Origin: Bacteroidota bacterium | GTDB lineage: Bacteria > Bacteroidota > Bacteroidia > Flavobacteriales > Flavobacteriaceae | NCBI GenBank assembly: GCA_027621175.1 | Contig: JAQCCM010000017.1 | Coordinates: 1 to 35,656 of the forward strand | Direction: 5' to 3' | DNA length: 35,656 nucleotides | Translations under genes and position numbers: made by a program | Shown here: one piece after another, positions 17,840 to 26,580 of the stretch | Position numbering within the stretch: position 1 is the first letter of the stretch | Layout: the number at the start of each line of letters is the position of its first letter | The notes under the pieces: model-generated | What the model was told of the DNA's origin: nothing | What the model saw: only the letters and a program-made list of their open reading frames with translations | Database searches by the model: none

Positions 17840-18952
17840 TTAAAAGAACTTAAATTCAGTTCTACGATTTTTAGCGTGCTTGCTTTCAGAGCAATCTTTT
17901 CCGTCTTCACAATCGTTTAGAAGCATCGACTCCCCGTAACCAACTGCAATCAATCGTGACGTTTGAATTCCTTTTTGATTTAGGTATTCTACAACAGATT
18001 TTGAACGACGCTCAGATAGACTTTGATTTGATGTGGCACTTCCTCTTGAGTCGGTATGAGAACCTACTTCAACAACGGTGCTTGAATTGGCTTTTAGTTT
18101 AGTCAGAATATGTTTGTCAATAATAGATTTTGACTTTGCCGTTAGGCGTGCACTACCGAGTTCGTAGTTAATAGGTAAAATAATGGCTTGTTCGGGAAGC
18201 GTACAAGGCACCTCTCTCCATGCCGTCATTCCCCCTTTTTTGGTGATTACACGCTTTTCAACAGTAGTATATGTAGCAGGGACATCTGTTGTTCGGGTGG
18301 TTTCGTCACGTACTAAGACACGACGCTCAACTACTTCTTTTACTTCGGGTATAAGAATTTCCTCTGTGCGTGCTGGAGTCGCCATTACTTCTCGCTTTAC
18401 CAACTTATATTTTCCTCCAACTTGTTTGGTAGTGCTCCTTGCGGGTGTAACCAGTTTTTTTACCGGGATAGAGCGAATTACAGCAGGATCTTCACGGAAG
18501 TGGAAAATACGGCAGTCGTTCGGATCAATAGAAGGACAGTCTGGATTTTCACCTGCTACCCATTTACCCGATTTTGATTTTACCTCTATCTCTTCAAAAG
18601 CATCTTCAAAAACAGCATCGGTTGGATACTGCTTGTTGAACGGTTCCTCAATCCAGAATGTATCTACAACTGTAGTAAACGTAGCTGGAATAAATGTGTA
18701 TTTTTTTGAAGCGGGCTTTACCACCACCTCATCGATTACCACTTTATATTCTGCAGGAACAACTTCTAAGGCCGTGTGTGCGGGAATTTCTAGTACTTGA
18801 ACGGATTCAATATCAAATATATCAGGTACAATACATTTGGCATAACATTTTCCGGCTTCAGGATTATCAGGTAACTTATCAAGATATTGTTGTTCTTGGG
18901 CGTGTAAAGTAATTACGCAACAGAACGCAATTAGCGTATAAATAGATTTCAT
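17840..18952 (-). CDS. OmpA-family peptidoglycan-binding protein with repeat-rich N-terminal region
   Basis: The 370-residue protein has a signal peptide (MKSIYTLIAFCCVITLHAQ, cut near residue 18). The C-terminal OmpA domain (about 257-370) shows VEVGSHTDSRGS and LSERRSKSVVEYL; Asp301 and Arg316 are the likely diaminopimelate contacts. It probably anchors to the peptidoglycan. Residues 55-240 contain at least five variants of a short unit built on (V/I/T)PA followed by aromatic or Thr residues and a KREV/EKRV-type strand, for example VPAEYKVV, IPATFTTVV and VPATYTTVEKRV. The unit lacks an N-terminal OmpA barrel. The gene has its own promoter, diverges from the metalloprotease gene and is monocistronic by position. 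Confidence 0.88.
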   Translation of the reverse strand: MKSIYTLIAFCCVITLHAQEQQYLDKLPDNPEAGKCYAKCIVPDIFDIESVQVLEIPAHTALEVVPAEYKVVIDEVVVKPASKKYTFIPATFTTVVDTFWIEEPFNKQYPTDAVFEDAFEEIEVKSKSGKWVAGENPDCPSIDPNDCRIFHFREDPAVIRSIPVKKLVTPARSTTKQVGGKYKLVKREVMATPARTEEILIPEVKEVVERRVLVRDETTRTTDVPATYTTVEKRVITKKGGMTAWREVPCTLPEQAIILPINYELGSARLTAKSKSIIDKHILTKLKANSSTVVEVGSHTDSRGSATSNQSLSERRSKSVVEYLNQKGIQTSRLIAVGYGESMLLNDCEDGKDCSESKHAKNRRTEFKFF

Positions 18953-18974
18953 ATTAAATAAGATTTGTTCATGT

Positions 18975-19006
18975 CAAATTAAACGTTTATTTGCCACATA
19001 CCCAAA
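18975..19006 (-). promoter_or_regulatory. Promoter of the OmpA-family gene
   Basis: On the minus strand TTTG (19006-19003), a 20-nt spacer and TTAATTTG (18982-18975, one base off TAnnTTTG) predict a start about 17 nt before the ATG at 18952. Confidence 0.45.
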
Positions 19007-19101
19007 TTCTCAATTAACTAAATACTTAACAAGAAAATATTTAAAAAGTATTGGTATTGTGTGAATTATTTAACATTTTAGCAAATACTAAAAAATTTTC
19101 T

Positions 19102-21594
19102 ATGAAATTATTTCTTCATCTATTGTGTATATTTTGTTTTGCAACTCAAACAAACGCACAAATTCCCAAACTATTTAAAAAGAAAAAAGCACCTGAAAAA
19201 GTCGAAGCCCCAAAACCAAAAAAAGAAGATAAAAACGGCTTAAAACCCTACGATAAAGTCATCACCAAAAAGGCTATTTCGGATGCAGGTTTGTTTGATG
19301 TACATAAAGTTGATGAGGATTATTTTTATGAAATTCCAGATTCTCTATTTGGTAAAGAAATGCTTATGGTCACTCGGATTGCCAAAACAGCCTCGGGCAT
19401 TGGTTTTGGTGGCGGAAAACAAAACACACAAGTGTTACGCTGGGAAAAAGATGCAAAAAAAGTGTTATTACGTGTGGTATCGCATCAAGTTTTTGCAGCA
19501 GATTCACTTCCCATTCACGAGGCAGTTGTAAATTCTAATTTTGAACCTATCTTATATCGTTTTGATATCAAAGCCATTGGAAAAGATTCTATTTCGACTG
19601 TAATTCAGGTAAATAAATTTTTCGAGTCGGATGTAAAACCCATTGGTTTTCCTCAATCTAGTCGTAAGACATATAAAATTTCAAGTTTAGATAATTCGCG
19701 CTCTTTTATCAATACGTTAAAAAGCTATCCGTTAAATATTGAAGCACGGCACATCAAAACCTACAATTCTAGCGAACCGCCTTCTAACTCAAGTACAGGA
19801 TCTGTTTCTTTAGAGATGAGTAATTCCATGATTTTACTTCCAGAAAATCCCATGAAACGCCGCTACTTTGACGAGCGTGTGGGGTGGTTTTCTAGAGGTC
19901 AAACTGATTATGGGTTAGATGTTCAAAAGAGTAAAACAGTGCGCTATTTAGACCGCTGGCGATTGGAGGTTAAAGATGAGGATTTAGAAAAGTTTAAGCG
20001 TGGTGAATTGGTAGAGCCCAAAAAACCTATTGTATATTATATAGACAGGGCAACACCAAAAAAATGGATACCCTACTTAAAACAAGGAATTGAAGACTGG
20101 CAAGTAGCGTTTGAGGCTGCTGGATTTAAAAACGCCATTATTGCCAAAGACCCACCAACTCCAGAAGAAGATCCTGATTGGAGTCCGGAAGACGTACGCT
20201 ATTCTGTTGTGCGTTATTTGGCATCCCCTATTCCAAATGCAAACGGACCGCACGTAAGCGACCCACGATCGGGGGAAATTTTAGAGTCCGATATCAATTG
20301 GTATCATAACGTGATGACGCTACTACGAAACTGGTTTTTTGTACAAACCGCAGCCATAAATCCTGAAGCAAGAGGAGTTGAGTTTAAGGATGAAATTATG
20401 GGACGACTCATCCGATTTGTATCCGCACACGAAGTTGGACATACCATAGGGTTACCACACAACATGGGAAGTAGCGTTGCTTATCCGGTAGATTCTTTGC
20501 GATCGCCTTCATTTACCAAAAAATACGGGACAGCTCCTTCCATTATGGATTATGCCAGATTTAATTACGTTGCTCAGCCTGGTGATGGGAATGTGTCACT
20601 TATGCCTGATATTGGCATCTATGACAAGCATGCTGTACGTTGGGGCTACCGCCCTATTCCATCTGCAACAACAGCTGAGGACGAAAAAGAAACCCTCGAT
20701 CAATGGATTTTGGCACACCAAGATGACCCAATGTATCGCTTTGGAAGCCAGCAGTTTGGTAGTCCTATTGACCCGAGTTCTCAAACAGAAGATTTAGGTG
20801 ATGATGCCATTAAAGCAAGTCAATATGGTATTGCAAACCTAAAACGCATTGTGCCTAACTTGATAGAATGGACAGCTGAAGACGGAAAGAATTACGAAGA
20901 TTTACAAGACCTGTACAATCAGGTGTTGAGCCAGTTTAATCGTTATATGGGCCATGTCGCAGCGAATGTTGGTGGTGTTTATGAATATTATAAAACATAC
21001 GACCAAGAAGGGGCTGTCTATACTCATGTGGATAAAAGCCATCAAAAGGCATGTCTGCAGTTTTTACAAAATGAGTTGTTTGCAACACCAAAGTGGATGC
21101 TTGATAAAAACATTTTTAATAAAATTGAGTTTGCTGGCGCTTTAGATCGCATGCGACGTATGCAAACAGGCACGCTAAATCGATTATTAACTTTTGATCG
21201 TATGGCGCGTATGCTTGAAAACGAAGCGTTAAACGGTAACGATGCCTATTCGCTAACTCAAATGATGGGTGAATTGCGCAAAGGAGTTTGGGCGGAACTT
21301 TACAGTAACAGTACCATCGATATGTACAGACGAAACTTACAACGCGCCTATATTGACCGCTTAGAATATCTTATGACAGAGAGTCAAGAACCATTAAGCG
21401 GCTCGGCTAGTCGTTACAGCAACCGTACTCGCGTTTTGGTAAGCCAGTCAGATATTCGTGCTGTAAGTCGTGCGCAGTTGGTAAATTTAAAAGCAGCGAT
21501 TGGAAAAAGCTTAGCAGGGACAAAAGATCAAAACACCCGCTACCATTTACAAGAATCTGTCATGCGTATTGACGCTATTTTAGATCCGAGTTAA
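19102..21594 (+). CDS. Secreted zinc-dependent metalloprotease (DUF5117/DUF4953 type)
   Basis: The product is a large exported metallopeptidase of a family common in Bacteroidota. From the ATG at 19102 it has 830 residues and a signal peptide MKLFLHLLCIFCFATQTNAQ; a frame opening at TTG 19051 adds 17 unlikely residues. A lysine-rich linker (KKKKAPEKVEAPKPKKED) follows the signal. The zincin motif HEVGHTIGLPH gives His443, Glu444, His447 and His453, and SIMDYARFNY supplies a Met-turn. The upstream domain (about 60-300) matches the DUF5117 arrangement and the C-terminal half is the DUF4953-like region. The substrate is unknown; peptide scavenging or envelope turnover is inference. It diverges from the OmpA-family gene and no clear -7 element was found. 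Confidence 0.88.
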   Translation: MKLFLHLLCIFCFATQTNAQIPKLFKKKKAPEKVEAPKPKKEDKNGLKPYDKVITKKAISDAGLFDVHKVDEDYFYEIPDSLFGKEMLMVTRIAKTASGIGFGGGKQNTQVLRWEKDAKKVLLRVVSHQVFAADSLPIHEAVVNSNFEPILYRFDIKAIGKDSISTVIQVNKFFESDVKPIGFPQSSRKTYKISSLDNSRSFINTLKSYPLNIEARHIKTYNSSEPPSNSSTGSVSLEMSNSMILLPENPMKRRYFDERVGWFSRGQTDYGLDVQKSKTVRYLDRWRLEVKDEDLEKFKRGELVEPKKPIVYYIDRATPKKWIPYLKQGIEDWQVAFEAAGFKNAIIAKDPPTPEEDPDWSPEDVRYSVVRYLASPIPNANGPHVSDPRSGEILESDINWYHNVMTLLRNWFFVQTAAINPEARGVEFKDEIMGRLIRFVSAHEVGHTIGLPHNMGSSVAYPVDSLRSPSFTKKYGTAPSIMDYARFNYVAQPGDGNVSLMPDIGIYDKHAVRWGYRPIPSATTAEDEKETLDQWILAHQDDPMYRFGSQQFGSPIDPSSQTEDLGDDAIKASQYGIANLKRIVPNLIEWTAEDGKNYEDLQDLYNQVLSQFNRYMGHVAANVGGVYEYYKTYDQEGAVYTHVDKSHQKACLQFLQNELFATPKWMLDKNIFNKIEFAGALDRMRRMQTGTLNRLLTFDRMARMLENEALNGNDAYSLTQMMGELRKGVWAELYSNSTIDMYRRNLQRAYIDRLEYLMTESQEPLSGSASRYSNRTRVLVSQSDIRAVSRAQLVNLKAAIGKSLAGTKDQNTRYHLQESVMRIDAILDPS

Positions 21595-21629
21595 GAAGCA
21601 TCAGCCGTATTCAATAAAAAAGAATTGGT

Positions 21630-22817
21630 TTATTTTAAAGATAAAAACCAAATTACCGTATTTATCGTAAAGTCTGTTACAGCAGTGCCATGGTCTTTAT
21701 TTTCAAGTGGAATTAAGGTGACATCGGCTCCTTTCGCTTTCATGGCTTCGTAAGCTGTAATAGAATTTGAGGGGAAAACATAATCGTCTTTTGTTCCATA
21801 AATCAACCTTATTGGTGCATTAGGCTTCCAATCAAAACGGTCATTATCTTTTAATGCACCATTAAATGGTGAATCATGTTTTTCCAATACTTCACTTTTA
21901 AAGGATTGCGTAAATAATTTGGACGGATTCATATTAATATCTGCAGTAAGAATACTTAGAGGGTCATTTTGGTCAATGTTAGAAGCATAGGGTTCATTGA
22001 TATAATACGACCAGGGTTTATTAATATGATATACACGATTATAGGTGTCCAAAACCCATAAATAACTTCTCATAAACGGGGATTCGACCTCTAAAGCTAA
22101 AACCTCTAAAGCAAAACCTGATTTGTTGTAGGCACCTGCTCCCACCGAAGCTGCCGTAACAGTAAGTTTTCCTTCTTTTTCAATGTGTTGATGTAGTGCC
22201 ATTGTAGCATAACCTCCTTCAGAGTATCCAATAAGAAACAATTTGTCATCAACGTGGTGGTCATTTGAAAGTAGAAACTCACGCGAAGCTAAAAGCATGT
22301 CATAGGATGCAGATGCTAAACTAGCGCCGTGTTCATACAAATGGTGAAATGCCTTTTTATCGCCGTACCCTAAATAATCGGGATATGAAACATAAAATCC
22401 AAGTCCCCCCAAAAGTGCGGCAACGTTATTTTGGAATGTCCCAGCAAATAAAGATGGAATTTCATTTGGGTTGGTAAGTGTTCCATGCTGAAGAGAAAGT
22501 ATAGGTTTACTATTTATTTGGTCTGGAACAACCAAGGCACCAGACGCCAAAACCTTACTCGTTTCACCAGGATAATTGGTCTTATACGTTAGTTTGTAAA
22601 TGGTAACATCTGAAAAGGTCAATGGAAGAACTAAGTCTGATGGTAGTACAGAAACAAGGTTAGTATATAGGTCCGATAGTTCAGCACTACTAATTTTTTT
22701 AACTAAACTAAAATCTACTAAAACTTCATTGTGCGTTTTTGGCAGCTCCTCGGTATCTGATTTACAAGAATAAGATAGAATAATTAGACCTAAAACATAA
22801 AAAATGGGGGACTTCAT
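21630..22817 (-). CDS. Alpha/beta-hydrolase lipoprotein (secretory lipase/esterase type)
   Basis: The preferred ATG at 22817 gives 395 residues starting with a lipoprotein signal, MKSPIFYVLGLIILSYSC, with the lipidated cysteine at 18. A frame opening at 22889 would bury this signal. The nucleophile elbow is GYSEGG, and the likely catalytic Asp and His sit in GTKDDYVFP and ENKDHGTAV near the C-terminus. The sequence HGTLTN before the elbow may form the oxyanion hole. An esterase or lipase acting at the cell surface or periplasm is inferred; the substrate is unknown. The gene stands alone, with 169 nt separating it from hemL, and converges with the metalloprotease gene over a 35-nt gap. Confidence 0.82.
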   Translation of the reverse strand: MKSPIFYVLGLIILSYSCKSDTEELPKTHNEVLVDFSLVKKISSAELSDLYTNLVSVLPSDLVLPLTFSDVTIYKLTYKTNYPGETSKVLASGALVVPDQINSKPILSLQHGTLTNPNEIPSLFAGTFQNNVAALLGGLGFYVSYPDYLGYGDKKAFHHLYEHGASLASASYDMLLASREFLLSNDHHVDDKLFLIGYSEGGYATMALHQHIEKEGKLTVTAASVGAGAYNKSGFALEVLALEVESPFMRSYLWVLDTYNRVYHINKPWSYYINEPYASNIDQNDPLSILTADINMNPSKLFTQSFKSEVLEKHDSPFNGALKDNDRFDWKPNAPIRLIYGTKDDYVFPSNSITAYEAMKAKGADVTLIPLENKDHGTAVTDFTINTVIWFLSLK

Positions 22818-22986
22818 AAAAAGTACTTTTATACATAACATTAAAATATAATCGCAGATACTGCAACGCTTGTTACGTAAAGAAGTCAAAAGCTTAAAAT
22901 GAATGCTTCAAAGTAGGTTTTTGTGTTCTCGTATTTGGGATTACAGTTTAAATATAGATAAATCTAACAACTAAAACTCATTTTTA

Positions 22987-24276
22987 TCATATTTCTTTAA
23001 TTGTTCTCGCAAACGCCTCAAGTGTTTTGTCGAGGTCTTTTTGGCTAATGGCATCATTTAGGAAATAACTTTCAAAAGCACTAGGAGGCAAATACACCCC
23101 GCGCTTAAGCATGCCATGGAAATAGGTTTTAAAGAATTCATTGTTGCCTTTAGCTGCGGAGTCAAAATCAACTACAGGGGTGTCTGTAAAATGAAGTGAT
23201 AGCATAGAGCCCAAGCGATTTATTTGGAATGGAATTCCTTTTTGCTCGAGAAGTGGCACCATTTCATTGTGTAAATATGCGGTTTTGATATCTAAACTAC
23301 TATAGGTTTCTGGTTGCTCTTGCAGTAACTGCAACATGGTAAGTCCTGCGGTCATCGCCAAAGGATTTCCGCTCAGTGTTCCTGCTTGATATACAGGTCC
23401 AACGGGTGCTAAAAAAGCCATGATTTCTTTTCGAGCGGCAAATGCGCCCACGGGCAACCCACCACCAATCACTTTTCCGTAAGTAACTATATCGGCACGT
23501 ACGCCTAACCGTTCTTGAGCACCGCCAGGTGCTAGTCGGAAGCCGGTCATCACCTCATCAAAAATAAGTACCGCACCGTGAGTGTCGCACAAACTTCTCA
23601 AGCCCTCCAAAAAACCTTCTTTTGGCAGTATGCAGCCCATATTTCCTGCTACAGGCTCTACAATGATAGCTGCAATTTTTTCAGGATTTGCTGCAAATAT
23701 TTCGGCAACTTGTTCCAGATTATTGTAAGTTGCCAGTACCGTGTCTTGCGCTGTTCCTGCAGTAACTCCCGGGCTGTTAGGACTACCAAAAGTAACTGCA
23801 CCACTCCCTGCTTGAATTAAAAAAGCGTCGGCGTGTCCGTGATAACAACCTGCAAACTTGATAATTTTGTCACGTCCCGTAAAACCCCTTGCTAGCCGAA
23901 CGGCACTCATGCAAGCTTCCGTACCCGAATTCACAAAGCGAATTTGGTCCATGTGAGGTACCATTGCCAAGGCTTGTTTGGCAATTTGTGTTTCCAATGC
24001 CGTTGGAATACCATAGGATGTACCTTTCTCAGCACGTTTTTGAATGGCTTCTACCACTTTTGGATGTGCATGACCTAAAATCATAGGTCCCCATGAAGCG
24101 ATATAGTCAATGTACTTGTTTTCATCCTCGTCAAACAAATAAGCGCCTTTGGCGTGAGTCAAAAAAATAGGCGTTCCGCCGACTGCATTAAAAGCACGAA
24201 CGGGGGAATTAACACCTCCCGGAATCACTTGTTTTGCCTCGGCAAAGAGGGTGCTACTACGTTGATACTGCATCAT
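22987..24276 (-). CDS. hemL: Glutamate-1-semialdehyde 2,1-aminomutase
   Basis: HemL is a PLP enzyme that converts glutamate-1-semialdehyde to 5-aminolevulinate in the C5 pathway to heme. The 429-residue protein has the normal length. It shows [11 protein letters not shown] at the N-terminus, the phosphate-binding [31 protein letters not shown] and the PLP lysine in [13 protein letters not shown]. The ATG overlaps the TGA of the upstream glucosaminidase gene (ATGA), so translation is probably coupled. It is the last gene of a three-gene set with the PLP desulfhydrase-like gene and the glucosaminidase. Confidence 0.97.
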   Translation of the reverse strand: MMQYQRSSTLFAEAKQVIPGGVNSPVRAFNAVGGTPIFLTHAKGAYLFDEDENKYIDYIASWGPMILGHAHPKVVEAIQKRAEKGTSYGIPTALETQIAKQALAMVPHMDQIRFVNSGTEACMSAVRLARGFTGRDKIIKFAGCYHGHADAFLIQAGSGAVTFGSPNSPGVTAGTAQDTVLATYNNLEQVAEIFAANPEKIAAIIVEPVAGNMGCILPKEGFLEGLRSLCDTHGAVLIFDEVMTGFRLAPGGAQERLGVRADIVTYGKVIGGGLPVGAFAARKEIMAFLAPVGPVYQAGTLSGNPLAMTAGLTMLQLLQEQPETYSSLDIKTAYLHNEMVPLLEQKGIPFQINRLGSMLSLHFTDTPVVDFDSAAKGNNEFFKTYFHGMLKRGVYLPPSAFESYFLNDAISQKDLDKTLEAFARTIKEI

Positions 24277-25130
24277 TTTAATTTGAGCTGTTGTCCGATG
24301 GCTAAATCGGTTGAGTTTAATCTGTTGATCTGTACTAGATTTTCCACGGATAGATCGAATTTTTTGGCAATAGAGTACAAAGTATCTCCCTTTTGAACAG
24401 TATAGGAATGTGCTTGCTTTTGAGGTTTTGGTGCTTTTAGTGGTGCTTTACTTCCATCAAATTGCCACAATTCGTAACGCTCAACTAGCGAAATAAGTTT
24501 GTACGCGTATTGTGGATCGGTAGCATAACCTGCTTTTTTTAGTCCATGTGCCCAACTTACGTAATCTGTTTTTTTCATTTTAAATAAATCGCTGTAGCGA
24601 TCGCGATAACGCAAAAACTCTGAGTGATCTCTGTAGGATTGTTCTACTTTTTTGTATTTACGAAAGCACTCCCCTTTGGCGTCATCGTCGTGAGACACAC
24701 TGGGCCCCCGCCATCCCTTGTGGCATTTTATTCCAAAATGATTATTGGATTTTGCCGCCAATTCACCCATACCTGCTTGCGATTCCAACAACCCTTGTGC
24801 TAGGGTGATGCTTGCCGGAATCCCGAATTTTTTCATCTCCGTTTGCGCTATTTCAGCATATTGCAACACATATACTTTCATGCGCGTGTGTGCATCAAGT
24901 TCTGCTAATTTTTCAACAGATTTTTTAGGAGATTTGTTCTCTATATTCTTTGCTGTACGCTTAACTGTACCTGAATACACCACCTTTTTAGATCCACAAG
25001 AAACAAGAAAAAGAGCAACAAAAAACAGACTTAGCCCACGGGCCAATGGAGTGATGAACGTGTATTGAAACCCGTTATTCCTTGTGTTCCCCCCGTGTGT
25101 ATTAAAAGTATTCTTTTTCCAAATGTCCAT
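24273..25130 (-). CDS. Glucosaminidase-LysM lipoprotein (peptidoglycan hydrolase)
   Basis: The protein is an exported cell-wall hydrolase. A lipobox-like signal ends [11 protein letters not shown]. The glucosaminidase domain (Pfam PF01832 type) spans [18 protein letters not shown] to [17 protein letters not shown], with Glu in LLES the likely catalytic acid. A LysM domain ([18 protein letters not shown] to GQQLKLK) forms the C-terminus. The start is uncertain. The frame opens at 25292. ATG 25130 overlaps the upstream gene by 100 nt, while TTG 25046 overlaps by 16 nt and puts the signal peptide right at the N-terminus ([17 protein letters not shown]); the latter may be the real start. The TGA overlaps the hemL ATG. 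Confidence 0.88.
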   Translation of the reverse strand: MDIWKKNTFNTHGGNTRNNGFQYTFITPLARGLSLFFVALFLVSCGSKKVVYSGTVKRTAKNIENKSPKKSVEKLAELDAHTRMKVYVLQYAEIAQTEMKKFGIPASITLAQGLLESQAGMGELAAKSNNHFGIKCHKGWRGPSVSHDDDAKGECFRKYKKVEQSYRDHSEFLRYRDRYSDLFKMKKTDYVSWAHGLKKAGYATDPQYAYKLISLVERYELWQFDGSKAPLKAPKPQKQAHSYTVQKGDTLYSIAKKFDLSVENLVQINRLNSTDLAIGQQLKLK

Positions 25131-25933
25131 GTGTCGTCTTTTATCATCTGCACCAACTGAAACAACATAGGTGCGGTATAAATGGGATCTAATAAAACCC
25201 CTGTTTGCTTCAAAACGTCTTGTGCAAAAGCAACCAACGAATTGCTTACCTGTGCATATCCACGATGTGTGGGATGCTGCACTAGTGTCCAATTATTATT
25301 AGTAGCAAATGTACGAATACGCGCTGTGATTGACACATCTTTTACCACTTGAAACCCCACAACATGTTGATGTGTTTTACAAGAATTGGCCAAACCCGCC
25401 AATGTACCACCCGTACCCACCGCACAACCAATCGTATCAAAAATAGCGTCTGCAGGTGTCAGAATTTCTGCACAACCTTTTACTGCCAGCGCATTCGTTC
25501 CGCCTTCAGGAAGTATATACAATGTGCCATATGTTTTTTGTAGGGCTAAAACGGAATTCCCTAATTCTTTTTGATGGTATTCTTCTCGAGTAACAAAACG
25601 GAGCTGCATGCCGTTTTGTTGACATATTGCAAGGGTTGGATTAAGTGGTTTATGTGCCAACTCTGCCCCGCGAACAATGCCAATAGTAGCCATGTCGTAG
25701 TGCTTTCCCATAGCTGCCACAGCAGCAAGGTGGTTGGAAAAGGCACCTCCAAAAGTGAGCAATACGTTGGCTTTTGATTTTTGAAAAGCCTCGAGGTTGT
25801 ATTTTAGTTTGCGCCATTTGTTCCCCGATGCAAGCGGAAAAACCAAATCCTCACGTTTTAGATATACAGAAATACCTGCCGTTGAAAATACAGGTAAGTC
25901 TATTAATTGATTTGTCGCAACAGGAAAATCCAT
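25031..25933 (-). CDS. PLP-dependent 1-aminocyclopropane-1-carboxylate deaminase/D-cysteine desulfhydrase family protein
   Basis: This fold-type II PLP enzyme carries the cofactor lysine in LASGNKWRKLKYN (Lys of GNK), the substrate-loop motif TFGGAFSNHLAAVAA, and the phosphate-binding AVGTGGTLAGL. Members deaminate ACC or remove sulfide from D-cysteine; this sequence does not let me choose. The frame opens at ATG 25957, but MDFPVATNQLIDLPV from ATG 25933 aligns better with the family start. A TATTTTTG (25944-25937) lies directly before it, giving 300 residues. The C-terminus overlaps the start region of the glucosaminidase gene. The trio with glucosaminidase and hemL looks like an operon. Confidence 0.85.
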   Translation of the reverse strand: MDFPVATNQLIDLPVFSTAGISVYLKREDLVFPLASGNKWRKLKYNLEAFQKSKANVLLTFGGAFSNHLAAVAAMGKHYDMATIGIVRGAELAHKPLNPTLAICQQNGMQLRFVTREEYHQKELGNSVLALQKTYGTLYILPEGGTNALAVKGCAEILTPADAIFDTIGCAVGTGGTLAGLANSCKTHQHVVGFQVVKDVSITARIRTFATNNNWTLVQHPTHRGYAQVSNSLVAFAQDVLKQTGVLLDPIYTAPMLFQLVQMIKDDTWTFGKRILLIHTGGTQGITGFNTRSSLHWPVG

Positions 25934-26025
25934 TTTCAAAAATAGTGCATTGATCATTCAAATGATTTCTTTTCATCCACTATCTAATTTTCGGCATATT
26001 TTTTATTAATTTTAAAAAAAATACC

Positions 26026-26565
26026 ATGAAATTGTTGATTCTTTTTACGACTACATTACTCCTAACATCTTGTGCAAGCATTATTGTTTCTAGTGATTAT
26101 GATACGGATGTAAACTTTAACAACTACGGCACCTATGCGTTTTTTAAACCTGGAATAGATAAGGTTGAAATCTCCGATTTGGACAAACGCCGTGTGCTTA
26201 GAGCATTAGAAAACACCCTTACCGCAAAAGGGTTTACCGCTTCCGAAACACCAGATATCCTCGTAAGTTTTCATACCAAAGCTGAAAAAAATGTACGTGT
26301 TACTGAAAGCTATTTGGGTTGGGGTGGTCCATTTTATGGTCCTTATGGCGGCTGGGGCTGGGGTTTCAACAGGCCTTACAACGTAAACACCTCAACAACC
26401 GGCATCCTTTACATCGATATTATTGATGCTGCAAGTAAAAAGCTGATCTGGCAAGGTAAAGGCACCGGAAACTTAGGCAAAGGAACACCACAAGAGCGTG
26501 AAGAACGCATTCGAGGTTTTGTTACTGAAATTTTGGCTGCCTACCCACCAAATGCAAGTGAATAG
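26026..26565 (+). CDS. DUF4136 lipoprotein
   Basis: The 179-residue protein has a lipoprotein signal (MKLLILFTTTLLLTSC, cysteine at 16). The family-type body begins with a YDTDVNFNNYGTYAFF strand pair. It continues with RRVLRALENTLTAKGF, DILVSFHTK and, after a Gly/Trp/Tyr-rich loop (WGGPFYGPYGGWGWGF), TGILYIDIIDAASKKLIWQGKGTG. This is the DUF4136 pattern, envelope proteins of unknown function. It is alone on its strand, diverging from the PLP enzyme gene and ending 15 nt before the alaS stop. Confidence 0.88.
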   Translation: MKLLILFTTTLLLTSCASIIVSSDYDTDVNFNNYGTYAFFKPGIDKVEISDLDKRRVLRALENTLTAKGFTASETPDILVSFHTKAEKNVRVTESYLGWGGPFYGPYGGWGWGFNRPYNVNTSTTGILYIDIIDAASKKLIWQGKGTGNLGKGTPQEREERIRGFVTEILAAYPPNASE

Positions 26566-26580
26566 TTTGGCTTAATTAAA

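Noticed and set aside
18183-18800. 205-codon open frame on the plus strand
   Set aside because: It lies wholly antisense to the OmpA-family gene, is rich in Ser/Thr from complementing its repeat codons, and has no start context or recognisable domain.
19051-19101. 17-residue extension of the metalloprotease from a TTG
   Set aside because: It would place a signal peptide internally; the ATG at 19102 begins a standard signal sequence.
21595-21629. AATAAA/TTTATT pairing between the metalloprotease and hydrolase stops as a terminator
   Set aside because: The stem is only six A-T pairs, too weak to support an intrinsic terminator call.
22818-22889. 24-residue extension of the alpha/beta-hydrolase lipoprotein
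   Set aside because: It would move the lipobox to residue 42; ATG 22817 places it at residue 18.
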